NCBI RefSeq assembly: GCF_036245865.1
Contig: NZ_BTTW01000004.1
Location: 186,001 to 250,000 of the forward strand
Direction of reading: 5' to 3'
Length of the DNA: 64,000 bases
Source of the DNA: Corallococcus caeni
Lineage (GTDB): Bacteria; Myxococcota; Myxococcia; Myxococcales; Myxococcaceae
The position numbers and the translations under genes were made by a program. Below, in pieces: positions 18,201 through 26,590 of this stretch (positions within the stretch are counted from its first letter, which is position 1; each line of letters opens with the position of its first letter). Below the pieces are notes generated by a model, which was not told the origin of the DNA, ran no database searches, and saw only the letters and a list, made by a program, of their open reading frames with translations.

Positions 18201-18450
18201 CCACGGCATGGGCGTGCGTCCGGAAGACCGGGAGCGCATCTGGCAGCGCTTCGAGCGCGCGGTGTCCGTGCGCAACTTCGGAGGCCTGGGCCTGGGGTTG
18301 TGGATCGCCCGGCAGGTGGTGGAGGCCCACGGAGGCAGCGTCGGCGTGTCCGAGACGCCAGGGGGCGGCGCCACCTTCACGGTGACATTGCCCCTGGACG
18401 GCCCGCGCTCGACGTCACCGTTCCTGCCGTCCATGTCAAACCCGTCTTGA
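15265..18450 (+). CDS. Hybrid sensor histidine kinase with two kinase cores flanking a receiver
   Basis: Up to 1061 residues. A PAS-like sensor (DWSGTPLGPITSWP..FPMFIYWGPERVQLYNDAG) is followed by a GAF-like domain (LLSQRASGAGSVEEACRAG), then HisKA with H405 (SHEFRTP), HATPase with N-box N520/N524 and G-box GSGIGLSLVQEL, a receiver with phospho-acceptor D732 (LVLSDVMMP) and conserved K in YLVKPFS, then a second HisKA with H834 (SHELKTP) and a second HATPase with N952 (LLSNAMKYAPG) and GGLGLGLWIA. No membrane segment is visible, so it is probably cytoplasmic. The furthest 5' start is a TTG at 15265; the conserved sensor begins near residue 55, so the real start may be later (an ATG lies at 15445). 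Signal and target are unknown. Confidence 0.85.
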   Translation: MKWGERLATSTPGLFIHASRTHEPLLSRPTNEQNAPEPVGDAVAAPCPEGWLAVLRGGSVMGRLILERDWSGTPLGPITSWPSTLRTLVSMCLMTRFPMFIYWGPERVQLYNDAGIPIMGAKHPHHALGPLRDVFPELWPHLGRMFEDLERTRQANWAESQSLPILRNGSAEEAYFTWSYTPVLDDDGAVVGFYTPALETTGQVLGQRRLRTLHLLSQRASGAGSVEEACRAGLDALAENPADLPFTWLYVTDAEGTRASLVGSTGMGARGPAVPASIDLRAPRDGGLAGALLAPAAGTRQTPWVEDVNGWLAAPLPSDVAEPPRPALVLPLPHAEGDRDLGFLVAGLSPFLNPAGEYRGFLELVAGALATAASSARARQEAQERMEQLAALDRAKTAFFSNVSHEFRTPLTLMLGPVEDALSDSAEPLGPRQAERLSLVQRNASRLLKLVNTLLDFTRTEAGRVRAAFQPTDLSAFTAELVSHFESIAKRAGLVLTVDLAPLPEAVWVDREMWEKVVFNLLSNAMKFTFEGGVHVRLVQDAGRARLTVRDTGNGIPASELPHIFERFHRVENARSRSHEGSGIGLSLVQELTKLHGGSVGVTSEPGSGATFSVAVPLGHHHLPREQVVPEGKEALRSSAESVSPFVEEIRGWLRTPPPPVAPEPGPQGPRGAAPPLLPDASARVLVVDDNADLRTYITGLLAGVVTVETAEDGMAALQAIREHPPDLVLSDVMMPRLGGFGLLRELRADPRLRAIPFILLSARAGEEASVEGLEAGADDYLVKPFSARELSARVRTQLEMARVRRDVAALAAREVVLEEAVRARDDFLSVASHELKTPLAAFRLQLERLERGLDANARAELRERFLDTRRQVQRLVTIVETLLDVSQLTAGPPLLTVEDEDFSALVTDVVARQQEELTRAGCVLTLRSEGPVPVRLDRERLAQVVRSLLSNAMKYAPGKPVEVLVEQDGPLARLTVVDHGMGVRPEDRERIWQRFERAVSVRNFGGLGLGLWIARQVVEAHGGSVGVSETPGGGATFTVTLPLDGPRSTSPFLPSMSNPS

Positions 18451-18493
18451 GTTGCTGCTTCGGGTCTGTCTTTGCGCCGTTCATGAAGCAAGC

Positions 18494-18527
18494 AGGCCCG
18501 CGCTCCCCATGTGAGGGAGGCGGGCCT
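18494..18527. terminator. GC-rich hairpin between convergent genes
   Basis: AGGCCCGC (18494-18501) pairs with GCGGGCCT (18520-18527). Inside, CTCCC pairs with GGGAG after a one-base bulge, leaving a seven-base loop. It lies between the stop of the histidine kinase (18450) and the stop of the minus-strand gene at 18555, where a shared terminator is expected. There is no strong T-run on either side. Confidence 0.6.
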
Positions 18528-18554
18528 CATGTCTGGCATTGACTGCCCGAAGGA

Positions 18555-19052
18555 CTACTTGGAATCCACCACCAGCACCATCCACCGGTCGGTGGCGTGG
18601 TCGATGCGCAGGTTGGCGGCACCGGCCTCCTGGAGCTGCTGCACCACGCGCTCCAGGAACTGGAGCTGCTCCGCGGACGCGTCCACGAACACGTTGCGCG
18701 CGCCCGGGCCCTTCGCCTTCGGCTTCTTCGCGGGCGCCGCACCGCTGTGCAGCTCCGGCGCCGCCGCGGCCTTCAGCAGCGTCCCCGCGTCCTCCGCCGT
18801 CACCTCGGACCGCTCGTCCTGCATGTCCACGTCCTGCTCCTCCTTGGGGGCGGCCGGAGCGGCGGGCTGCGACGCCAGCTCCTTCTTCGCCTGTTCGCGC
18901 AGCTCGTTGAACGTGCGCAGGTTGATGGTCGCGCCGAAGCGGTCCTTGAAGCTGTCCAGGGCGTCCTGGCGGCTCAGGTCGGGCTGGTTGCGGAAGAGGT
19001 CGAGCAGGAACGCGTGACGCTCCTGCGACTGCTCCTGGGAAGTCCTGGGCAT
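18555..19052 (-). CDS. Conserved-looking hypothetical protein with Lys/Ala-rich linker
   Basis: 165 residues, soluble, with no signal peptide. The N-terminal ~55 residues ([48 protein letters not shown]) look like a small helical DNA- or protein-binding domain: the alternation of short helices and the late NLRTFNELR helix suggest a helix-turn-helix type fold. A disordered acidic and then Lys-Pro-Ala linker ([24 protein letters not shown]) leads to a C-terminal alpha/beta segment ([33 protein letters not shown]). I do not recognise a named family. It is followed, after 88 bases, by the YgiQ-type gene transcribed away in the same direction. Confidence 0.6.
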   Translation of the reverse strand: MPRTSQEQSQERHAFLLDLFRNQPDLSRQDALDSFKDRFGATINLRTFNELREQAKKELASQPAAPAAPKEEQDVDMQDERSEVTAEDAGTLLKAAAAPELHSGAAPAKKPKAKGPGARNVFVDASAEQLQFLERVVQQLQEAGAANLRIDHATDRWMVLVVDSK

Positions 19053-19140
19053 GGCGGTGTGGCTCCGGCGGTGTGGCCGCGTGAAGAAAGGCGGCGCACC
19101 CTATACCCGAGCCCGCCCCCGGAGCGAAAGCCAGGGGCCC

Positions 19141-21171
19141 CTACCGCCCGCGAGGCCCCGGACGCGGCGTGCGGCCCGCGTTGTTGCGTCCCGACGGGCG
19201 CGGCTGCACCGGACGGGGCCACGCGTTCGTCGCCAGCCCCTCCTGTGGCTGGGGCTCGGCGCTCGCGGCGCGGCGCAGGCGCGCGGCCTCCGCGGCGGAC
19301 TCCGGCGGCACCAGCGCGTTGGGCCCCCGGCCGATGAGGTCCTCCCGGCCCGCGAGCCGCAGCGCTTCCCGCGCCAGCGGCCAGTGCTCCGGGTTCCAGT
19401 AGAGCAAGAGCGCCTTCTGCAGCCGCTTCTCGCGCAGGCCCTTCGCCGTGTACACGGGCTCCATCTTCAGCGGGTCCAGGCCCGTGTAATACATGGCCGT
19501 GGCCACCGACATGGGCGTGGGGATGAAGTCCTGCACCTGGCGGGGGCGCTTGCCCTTCTCCTTCAGCCACTGCGCCAGCATCACCATGTCCTCCAGCGTG
19601 GACCCGGGGTGCCCGCTGATGAAGTAGGCGATGTCGTACTGCTCCTTGCCCGCGTCCTCGCTGGCGCACGCGAACATGTTCTGGAAGCGCTCGAAGCTCT
19701 CGATGCCGGGCTTCTTCATCTTCTCCAGCACGCGCGGCGACACGTGCTCCGGCGCCACGGACAGCTGGCCGCCCACGTGGTGCGCCGCCAGCTCCTTCAC
19801 GTACTCCGGCGAACGCTCCGCCAGGTCGTACCGCACGCCGCTCGCGATGAAGACGTGCTTGATGCCCGGCTCCTCGCGCACCTGCTTCATCAGCGAGATG
19901 AGCGGCCCGTGGTCCGTCTGGAGGTTCTCGCACACGCCCGGGTGCACGCAGGACAGCTTGCGGCAGCGGCTCTCGATGTCCTCGCTCTTGCACTTGAGCT
20001 TGTACATGTTCGCCGTGGGGCCCCCCAGGTCGGTGATCGTCCCCCGGAAGTCCCCCATGCGCCGCACCTCGCGCACCTCGCGCAGCACGCTCTGCGCGGA
20101 GCGGCTCTGGATGACGCGCCCCTCGTGCTCCGTGATGGAGCAGAACGTGCAGCCGCCAAAGCACCCGCGCATCAGCACCACCGAGTGCTTCACCGTCTCG
20201 TAGGCGGGGATGGGCTCCTTGTACATGGGGTGCGGCACGCGGTTGAACTTGAGGTCATACAACTCGTCCATGGCCACCGTGGACGTGTCCCCGGGCTTCT
20301 GTCCGGCGCCGTCCTCCAGCGGCCGGGCGGGCGGGTTCATGTAGATGGCGCGGTTGCCGTGGCGCTGCGCGATGGCGCGCGCGTTGCCGGGGTTGGTCTC
20401 CAGCTGGAAGTCCCGGCTCATCACCGCGAAGGCGCGCGTGTCCGCCACCACCTCCTCGTAGGAGGGCAGCACCACCACCTTGTCGCGGTCCGCCGCGCGC
20501 TTCGCCGGGTCCGCCTCCAGGGCCTTCATCGCCGCGTCGTTGATGAGGCGCGCGGTGCCCCGGATGTCCGTGAGGTCCTCGATGCGCTCGCCCCGGTGGA
20601 GCCGGTCGGCGATCTCCCAGATGGGCCGCTCGCCCATGCCGAACACCAGCAGGTCCGCCTTGGCGTCGAAGAGGATGGAGCGGCGCACCTTCTCGCTCCA
20701 GTAGTCGAAGTGCGCGATGCGGCGCAGGCTGGCCTCGATGCCGCCCAGCACCACCGGCACGTCCGGGAAGGCCTCGCGGCAGCGCTGCGCGTAGACGATG
20801 GAGGCGCGGTCCGGCCGGCAGTTGGTGCGTCCGCCCGGGCTGTACTGGTCCTCGGAGCGGTTCTTCTTCTGGGCCGTCAGCCGGTTGAGCATCGAGTCCA
20901 GGTTGCCCGCCGCCACCCCGAAGAAGAGGCGCGGCGGCCCCAGCGCCTTGAAGGGCTCCGCCGAGTGCCAGTCCGGCTGGGGGATGAGCCCCACCTTGAA
21001 GCCCCGCCCCTCCAGGAAGCGGGCGATGAGCACCGGGCCGAAGGCCGGGTGGTCCACGTAGGCGTCGCCGCTCACGATGATGATGTCGCATTGCTCCCAC
21101 CCCCGGGCCTGCATGTCGGCACGGGTCACGGGTAGGAACGGGTGGGCGTAGCGCGGGGAGATGGAGGCCAT
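19141..21171 (-). CDS. YgiQ-family radical SAM protein
   Basis: 676 residues with the start at 21171 ([15 protein letters not shown]), which has GAGGGG upstream. The N-terminal region has the YgiQ marks [11 protein letters not shown] and [14 protein letters not shown], and [16 protein letters not shown]. The radical SAM cluster motif is C337-x3-C341-x2-C344 (GCFGGCTFC), followed by [14 protein letters not shown]. Later motifs include [20 protein letters not shown] and [14 protein letters not shown]. The C-terminal ~60 residues ([23 protein letters not shown]) are a low-complexity Pro/Arg tail. Family members cleave S-adenosylmethionine with a 4Fe-4S cluster; the physiological substrate is unknown. 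The usual symbol ygiQ is by similarity only. It is cytoplasmic. Confidence 0.92.
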   Translation of the reverse strand: MASISPRYAHPFLPVTRADMQARGWEQCDIIIVSGDAYVDHPAFGPVLIARFLEGRGFKVGLIPQPDWHSAEPFKALGPPRLFFGVAAGNLDSMLNRLTAQKKNRSEDQYSPGGRTNCRPDRASIVYAQRCREAFPDVPVVLGGIEASLRRIAHFDYWSEKVRRSILFDAKADLLVFGMGERPIWEIADRLHRGERIEDLTDIRGTARLINDAAMKALEADPAKRAADRDKVVVLPSYEEVVADTRAFAVMSRDFQLETNPGNARAIAQRHGNRAIYMNPPARPLEDGAGQKPGDTSTVAMDELYDLKFNRVPHPMYKEPIPAYETVKHSVVLMRGCFGGCTFCSITEHEGRVIQSRSAQSVLREVREVRRMGDFRGTITDLGGPTANMYKLKCKSEDIESRCRKLSCVHPGVCENLQTDHGPLISLMKQVREEPGIKHVFIASGVRYDLAERSPEYVKELAAHHVGGQLSVAPEHVSPRVLEKMKKPGIESFERFQNMFACASEDAGKEQYDIAYFISGHPGSTLEDMVMLAQWLKEKGKRPRQVQDFIPTPMSVATAMYYTGLDPLKMEPVYTAKGLREKRLQKALLLYWNPEHWPLAREALRLAGREDLIGRGPNALVPPESAAEAARLRRAASAEPQPQEGLATNAWPRPVQPRPSGRNNAGRTPRPGPRGR

Positions 21172-21518
21172 GGGCGTGCCCCTCAACAGCGGGGGAGGGC
21201 CCAACCAACCCCATCAGGGCGGGCGCTGTCCACTGCGACGGCCGCCCGCCCTCCTGCCCCCCGGGGGAACGGCAACCCGCCAGGCCGTCCAAACCCAGAC
21301 GGTCCGTGCGCTGTTTCTCGACTCCTCGCAAAGGCAGACGACAGGGTCATTGGAGCTTCAATGGGGTGTCTGTGTATACCTGGACCTGGGTACAGCTTTG
21401 CCCGTATTGCTAGAATACTCCGTTCGTGGCAAAGACTGTTCACGGGCCCTGGCTGTCATTGTCTGGCGTCGGGTTCCGCCTTCCCCTCATCTGGCACCGC
21501 CCTGTCTTGGAGACAGTC
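21172..21518. other. 347-base intergenic region between divergent genes
   Basis: It holds the 5' leaders of the YgiQ-type gene (left) and of a lipoprotein gene (right). Near the YgiQ start is a perfect 8-base inverted repeat, GGGCGGGC at 21217-21224 and GCCCGCCC at 21244-21251. The right half (21340-21440) is visibly less GC-rich and contains TGTATACC/GGGTACA half-sites around 21373-21394 and a -10-like TAGAAT at 21411-21416, though I see no good -35 box at 17 bases. A short hairpin overlaps the ribosome-binding site at 21502-21516. I see no gene. Confidence 0.6.
21502..21516 (+). promoter_or_regulatory. Hairpin overlapping the ribosome-binding site of the lipoprotein gene at 21519
   Basis: CTGTCT and AGACAG form a perfect six-base stem around a TGG loop, ending two bases before the ATG at 21519. 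The GGAGA Shine-Dalgarno sequence (21509-21513) lies in the loop and 3' arm, so folding would hide it. This could be translational control or chance. Confidence 0.35.
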
Positions 21519-22667
21519 ATGTCCTTGCGCCGTCCGCTTTCGCTGTTCGCCTCCCTGTTGCTGCTGGGTGGCTGTGGTACCGAGTCCGCGGAGGAGGGCG
21601 CGGCCGTGGCCGAGGCCCGGTCGGCGTTGCACACGGGCATCGACCTGTCGGTGTCCGGGCTGGGCGTGACGTGCAACGACGGCACGGTGGCGACGGTGAC
21701 GGGGGCGATCGTCAACGAGGCGCCGACGGGCATCGACCCGTCGGTGGCGGGCATCTACGCCGGGGACCCGGCCCAGGGCGGCACGCTGCTGGCGACGGTG
21801 AACGTGCCCTGGCTGGTGGGCAAGGAGCGCTACGCGTTCGAGGTCGCGGTGCAGGTGCCGGAGGGCGCGCAGCGGCTGTTCGTGGTCGCGGACCACGCGA
21901 ACTTCTTCCCGGAGGACAGCGAGGAGAACAACACCGGGTCGGTGACGCTGGCGGCCGGTGGCGGCTGTCTGGTGAACCAGGCGCCGGTGGCGCTGTGCCA
22001 GAACGTGACCGTGACGGCGGACGCGTCGTGCGGCGCGACGGCGTCCATCGACAACGGCTCGTATGATCCGGACGGCTTCCCGCAGCCCTTGAGCCTCGCG
22101 TACAGCCCCGCGGGCGTGTACCCGGTGGGCACGACGCCGGTGACGCTCACGGTGTCGGACGGGATGGACTCGGCCTCGTGCTCCGCCACGGTGACGGTGG
22201 TGGACGCGACCGCGCCGGTGGCCGGGGCGAGCAAGAACCTGGTGCTGCCGCGCTCGCTGGGCGCGGACTACAAGACGGTGACGCTGGCGGACTGCGCGCA
22301 GCCGGCGGTGGACACCTGCGGCGGGACGCTGGACCTGCAGCAGGCGGGCTCCATCGTCCGCGTGGAGTCGGACGAGACCGAGGACGCGCTGTTCAGCCTG
22401 GCCCTCTTCAAGTGCAAGGACATCGTGCTGAGCGCGGACCGCAAGTCCGCGCAGCTGCGCGCGGAGTCCAGCCTGCTGGGCAACGGTCGCGTCTACACGG
22501 TGGTGTACTCGGTGGCGGACGCGTCCGGGAACGCGACCCTGGGCAGCTGCAAGGTGAAGGTGCCCAGCCTCCAGGGCGTCCTCTCCGTGGGCGTGGGTCC
22601 CGCGTACTGCCAGGGCACGGGTTGCCCGGCGGGCACGGGCGGCGGGCTGCTCTGCCCGCTGCTGTAG
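21519..22667 (+). CDS. Surface lipoprotein with CARDB-like and HYR-like beta domains
   Basis: 382 residues. The ATG at 21519 follows GGAGA and opens a lipoprotein signal (MSLRRPLSLFASLLLLGGC, C19 lipidated). The next ~115 residues (DLSVSGLGVTCNDGTVATVTGAIVNEA.. to EDSEENNTGSVTLAAGG) have the pattern of CARDB cell-adhesion-type beta sandwiches. Residues ~160-235 (APVALCQNVTVTADASCGATASIDNGS..VYPVGTTPVTLTVSDGMDSASCSATVTVVD) match the HYR repeat, including the paired cysteines and V-x-V-x-D ending. A Cys-containing C-terminal domain (GTLDLQQAGSIVRVESDETED) follows, ending in CQGTGCPAGTGGGLLCPLL. No catalytic site is seen; a cell-surface adhesive or structural role is an inference. Confidence 0.72.
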   Translation: MSLRRPLSLFASLLLLGGCGTESAEEGAAVAEARSALHTGIDLSVSGLGVTCNDGTVATVTGAIVNEAPTGIDPSVAGIYAGDPAQGGTLLATVNVPWLVGKERYAFEVAVQVPEGAQRLFVVADHANFFPEDSEENNTGSVTLAAGGGCLVNQAPVALCQNVTVTADASCGATASIDNGSYDPDGFPQPLSLAYSPAGVYPVGTTPVTLTVSDGMDSASCSATVTVVDATAPVAGASKNLVLPRSLGADYKTVTLADCAQPAVDTCGGTLDLQQAGSIVRVESDETEDALFSLALFKCKDIVLSADRKSAQLRAESSLLGNGRVYTVVYSVADASGNATLGSCKVKVPSLQGVLSVGVGPAYCQGTGCPAGTGGGLLCPLL

Positions 22668-22698
22668 TCCCCGCGGGGCTTTTAAGCGGTGGATGACG

Positions 22699-22731
22699 GC
22701 CCGGGTCCGCGAGTGTGCGCGGCCCGGGCTT
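22699..22731 (+). terminator. GC-rich hairpin downstream of lipoprotein gene
   Basis: GCCCGGG (22699-22705) pairs with CCCGGGC (22723-22729), extended inward by CCGC/GCGG after a one-base bulge. It begins 31 bases after the stop of the lipoprotein gene and precedes the helicase gene at 22844. It lacks a clear T-tract, so it may be a weak terminator or a processing structure. Confidence 0.4.
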
Positions 22732-22843
22732 CACCGTGGGTGCAGGCGTGCGAGGGAGCCTGCGCGTGCGTTGACGGGGATCGACGCCTCCCCTAGCTTG
22801 GCCGGCTTCCCGGCAGCGCCACTTCCGAGGTGAGGAAGGGCCC

Positions 22844-25800
22844 GTGCCGCGAGCACCCCGTATGATGCGCAGGACGGACGAGGAGTCGGGTCAGGGGGAG
22901 GCGCCGCGGGACGAGCGTGCTCCGGATGGCCTCATGCCCGTGCTCCGCGTGGAGTACGACACCGACGTCCAGGCGGGCCAGTCCGCGCCCGTGCTCCGGG
23001 TCCGCTCGTCCTGGCCCCCGGTGGAGTCGGAGTCGGAGGACGCACCGCCCGCGCCGAAGCCGGCCCGGAGCGTGTCCCGGCCGAAGACGCTGACCTTCCG
23101 CGCGCTGGACTCCGCGGCGCTCGCGTCCATGCCGAACTCCCACCGCGTGAACCGCGCGCTGCCCGTGCGTCCGGCCGTTCCCGGTGACGAAGCCCCAGGT
23201 CCCGCACCGGAGCCCTCGGGCGCAGCACTGCCGGTCCGCCCACCGGAGCCGCCCGCGCCGAACCTCATCCGCGTGGATGATCCGGCCGACGCGCGTCCTC
23301 CCGAGGAAGCACCGGCCCGCGACGTCTCCGCCTCCGGCGACGTCACCCCCGCGGAGCGCGAGGCCATGCAGGCCGCCGTGTCCTCCGGGCGCCGCCGGGA
23401 GCAGTGGGTCGCCCCGACCTATCTCCCCGAAGACCTGCGCGACGCGCTGGTGGCCGAGCGCAGCCAGTACCGCGCGCAGCGGCTCCAGGAGGCCCGTGAG
23501 GTGGGCTTCGCCGGGCCCGGCGTGCTGGGACTCGTGCCCGTCCCCGCGTCGGATCCGGACTGGTCCGGTGGCTCGCTGCTCGGCTTCCTGGGCGAGGAGC
23601 TGGTCTTCGCCGGGAACATCGTCCATCTGGACTTCGAATCCGGCCGCGTCTTCGCCTCCTCCGACTCCGGCGAGGACCTGGACCGCCGCGTCCTCTCCTG
23701 CGAGCGCTGGTGCTACCGGCCCTACGACTTCGCGGAGGCCCTCTGCGCGGCGGCCTCCGCCTACGAGGACCGCGTCCCCGCCCTCACCACCGCGCTGTCA
23801 CGCGCGAAGGGCGAGCTCCTCCCGTCCACGCCCTCGCCCCGCGACGCGGAGCTCATCCCCGTGGACCGGCTGTGGCGCCAGCCGTGGGGCAGCATCTGGG
23901 GGCCTCCCGGCACCGGTAAGACGACGGCCGTCGCGGACCTCATCGCCCGCGCCCTGCGCGCCTACCCCAACGAGCGCATCCTCGCGGTGGCCCCCACCAA
24001 CCGCGCCGCGGACGAGCTGGTCATGCGCGTCAGCGCCTTGCTGGAGCGCGACCCCATCCCGCTCCGCCCCCTGGCCCGCAGCATCTTCCGGGGCGGCACC
24101 GGCGCCAGCGAGGCCCTCTCCAGGCTGCCCACCGTGGCGCTCGAGGAGACCAAGACGAGCAAGCTGCTCAACACCATCCAGGAGCGCGAGCGCGAGCTCA
24201 CCCTGGAGCGCGCCCGGGGCGGCGCCGCGCCGGAGTTGGCCCGCATGCAGGCGGAGCTGCGCACGCTGCGCGGCCGCGTGAAGGACCCCACGTTCAAGGA
24301 GGCGGAGAAGGGCGACAGTCCCCTCATGGTGCTCACCGTGCACCGCGCCCTGCGGCTCGTGTCGGAGCTCGAGGGCGAGGAGACCTTCCAGCGGCTCGTC
24401 GTGGACGAGGCCGGCATGGTGACGCGCGCCGCGACCGCGCTGCTCGCCCCGCTGGCCAGACAGGTGACGCTCGCGGGGGACCCCAAGCAGATCGGCCCCG
24501 TGAGCCGCGCGGCGGAAGGGGCGGGGAAGGGCACCCAGCTGTGGCTTCGCGCCAGCGCCCTGTCCCACCTGGAGGACGCGGTGAAGGACGCGGAGCGCCC
24601 GGACGTGCTGCTCCTGCGCACCCAGCACCGCATGCACCCGGACATCGCCCGCGTGGTGAGCCACTTCTGCTACGGCGGCGCGCTGGAGGACGGCGACCTC
24701 GTGAAGGACCGGGCCCTGAAGCCCCCGCCCGTGCCCGCCTTCCCGGCCCGCGCGATGTGGCTGGTGCTGGACGGCCTGAGCCGCGACGACCGCCGCCTCA
24801 CGCACGGCCGCGGGGAGACGGGCTCCGGCTACCAGCGCGAGCTGTCCGCGGAGCTCGCCGTGACGCTGGCCCGCCAGGCCGTGCGCCTGGGCCTCACCGT
24901 GCTGTGCGTGACGCCCTACCGCGCGCAGGCGGCGCTCCTGCGCAAGCTGGGCAACGCGGCGGGGCTGCGCCACGACATGTTCAGCGCCTCCACCATCCAC
25001 CGCCAGCAGGGCACCCAGTACGACGTGGTGATGGTGGACACGGTGGCCGGCGGCCGGCCGTTCCCGCCGCACACGCTGGTGCCCATCCTCAACGTCGCCG
25101 CCAGCCGCGCGAAGGAGTACCTGCTGGTGCTCGCCTCGCGCGCGGAGGCCCGCGCCTCCCCGGTGCCCGCGCGCTTCCTGTCGCTGCTCCCCCGCGTGCG
25201 CGTCCACGCCGGCACGCCGCCGAAGCTGGAGCTGCTGGCCACCCAGCCGCGTCCCCCGCCGCCGCCTCCGCCGCCGCTGGTGCCCATGGGGCTGGGCGGA
25301 GAAATCGCGGGCGGCAAGGACACCGGACCCCTCTTCACGCAGGAGCAGGTGTCCCTCTTCGAGCGCCGCTTCGACGACGGCCACCACCTGGTGCGCGGCG
25401 TGGCCGGCAGCGGGAAGACGTACGTGCTGGCGCACTGGGCCGCGCGCTACCTGCTGGAGAACCCGCGCGCCCGGGTGCTGGTGTCCTTCTACAACCGCTC
25501 GCTCGCGCCGCTCGTGGACAAGCTGCTCCTGGAGGCGCTCACCGTGCGCGCGGGCCCGGAGCAGGCGCGGCCGCTGCGCGCCCAGGTGACGGTGAAGCAC
25601 GTGGGCGCGCTCCGGCGCCTGGAGCCCCACGCCTTCGACGCCGTCTTCGTGGACGAGGCGCAGGACATGGACGCCAGGGGCCTGGCCTCCCTGCACGCGC
25701 TGGTGCGCCCCCGCGTGGACGCGCAAGGGCGCGAGTCGCGCTGCTTCCAGCTGTTCATGGACGACTCGCAGAACGTCTACGGCCAGGTGCCCATCGACCA

Positions 25801-26569
25801 CCTGAAGGAGCAGCTCCCCGAAGGGCTGTCCTTCCGCGGCCGCACCCGCGTGCTCAAGGAGACCTTCCGCGCCACGCGCGACATCCTCGACGTGGCCTTC
25901 AACGTGGTGCTGGACCCCTTGCGCCAGCACCGCGTCACCGACCCCGGCATGCGCGAATACATGAAGGCCGGGGAGCTGGCCCGCGAGCGGCTCCTGTGGC
26001 TGCCGGAGGAGACGCTGGAGGGCCTCTACCGCGTGCAGTCCACCGAGCGCGGCGGCGTGCTGCCCCAGGTGAAGGACTTCGCCTCCAGCACCAGCGAGGC
26101 GCGCTGGGTGGCCAAGGAGATTGCCCGGCTCGTGCGCGAGGAGGGCGTCCACCCGGGGGACATCCTCGTGGTGGCGCCGGTGATGCCCGCGTCGTTCACG
26201 GACGCGCTGCGCAAGGCGGGCGTGCCCGCGGAGGCCTACGGCGGCAAGGGCGGACGGGACGCGGCGGACTTCCGGGTGAGCGGCGTGGACCACGTGCGCG
26301 CCACCACGGTGTTCTCCTGCAAGGGCCACGAGTGCCCCGTCGTCTTCTTCGCGGGACTGGAGGCGCTGGACTCCATCGAGGCGTGGATGGCCGGAGCGCG
26401 CCAGCGCAACGACCGCGAGAACGAACGCATCCGCCGCGCGATGTTCTACGTGGGGGCCACCCGCGCGATGAAGCGCCAGTACCTCACCGGCGTGCGGGGG
26501 GGCCGTTTCCTGCGGGTGGCCGCGTCCTACGTGGAGACGCTGTCCGGCCACCGCCCGCCAGCGCCCTGA
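22844..26569 (+). CDS. Fusion of a UPF1-like SF1 helicase and a UvrD-like SF1 helicase
   Basis: 1241 residues with two complete but different SF1 motors. Residues 1-190 are low-complexity Pro/Ala/Glu. The first motor (about 345-795) is UPF1/AAA_11-12-like: Walker A GPPGTGKTT (K359), VVDEAGM, LAGDPKQIGP, QHRMHP, GTQYDVVMVD and NVAASRAKEY. A polyproline linker sits near 803-815. The second motor (about 840-1241) is UvrD-like: VAGSGKTYV (K858), VFVDEAQDM, LFMDDSQNVYG, TFRATRDILD, FSCKGHECPVVFFAG and YVGATRAM. All motif residues needed for ATP hydrolysis appear intact in both. I chose the GTG at 22844 because GAGGAAGGG lies just upstream. It is presumably a cytoplasmic DNA or RNA helicase or remodeller. 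It converges on the sigma-like gene at 26591. Confidence 0.88.
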   Translation: MPRAPRMMRRTDEESGQGEAPRDERAPDGLMPVLRVEYDTDVQAGQSAPVLRVRSSWPPVESESEDAPPAPKPARSVSRPKTLTFRALDSAALASMPNSHRVNRALPVRPAVPGDEAPGPAPEPSGAALPVRPPEPPAPNLIRVDDPADARPPEEAPARDVSASGDVTPAEREAMQAAVSSGRRREQWVAPTYLPEDLRDALVAERSQYRAQRLQEAREVGFAGPGVLGLVPVPASDPDWSGGSLLGFLGEELVFAGNIVHLDFESGRVFASSDSGEDLDRRVLSCERWCYRPYDFAEALCAAASAYEDRVPALTTALSRAKGELLPSTPSPRDAELIPVDRLWRQPWGSIWGPPGTGKTTAVADLIARALRAYPNERILAVAPTNRAADELVMRVSALLERDPIPLRPLARSIFRGGTGASEALSRLPTVALEETKTSKLLNTIQERERELTLERARGGAAPELARMQAELRTLRGRVKDPTFKEAEKGDSPLMVLTVHRALRLVSELEGEETFQRLVVDEAGMVTRAATALLAPLARQVTLAGDPKQIGPVSRAAEGAGKGTQLWLRASALSHLEDAVKDAERPDVLLLRTQHRMHPDIARVVSHFCYGGALEDGDLVKDRALKPPPVPAFPARAMWLVLDGLSRDDRRLTHGRGETGSGYQRELSAELAVTLARQAVRLGLTVLCVTPYRAQAALLRKLGNAAGLRHDMFSASTIHRQQGTQYDVVMVDTVAGGRPFPPHTLVPILNVAASRAKEYLLVLASRAEARASPVPARFLSLLPRVRVHAGTPPKLELLATQPRPPPPPPPPLVPMGLGGEIAGGKDTGPLFTQEQVSLFERRFDDGHHLVRGVAGSGKTYVLAHWAARYLLENPRARVLVSFYNRSLAPLVDKLLLEALTVRAGPEQARPLRAQVTVKHVGALRRLEPHAFDAVFVDEAQDMDARGLASLHALVRPRVDAQGRESRCFQLFMDDSQNVYGQVPIDHLKEQLPEGLSFRGRTRVLKETFRATRDILDVAFNVVLDPLRQHRVTDPGMREYMKAGELARERLLWLPEETLEGLYRVQSTERGGVLPQVKDFASSTSEARWVAKEIARLVREEGVHPGDILVVAPVMPASFTDALRKAGVPAEAYGGKGGRDAADFRVSGVDHVRATTVFSCKGHECPVVFFAGLEALDSIEAWMAGARQRNDRENERIRRAMFYVGATRAMKRQYLTGVRGGRFLRVAASYVETLSGHRPPAP

Positions 26570-26590
26570 AGCGGGGCGCCAGGGGACTTG

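Noticed and set aside
23798-26551. Open frame of 917 codons on the minus strand opposite the dual helicase
   Set aside because: Composition is antisense-like; the plus strand carries two complete helicase motif sets.
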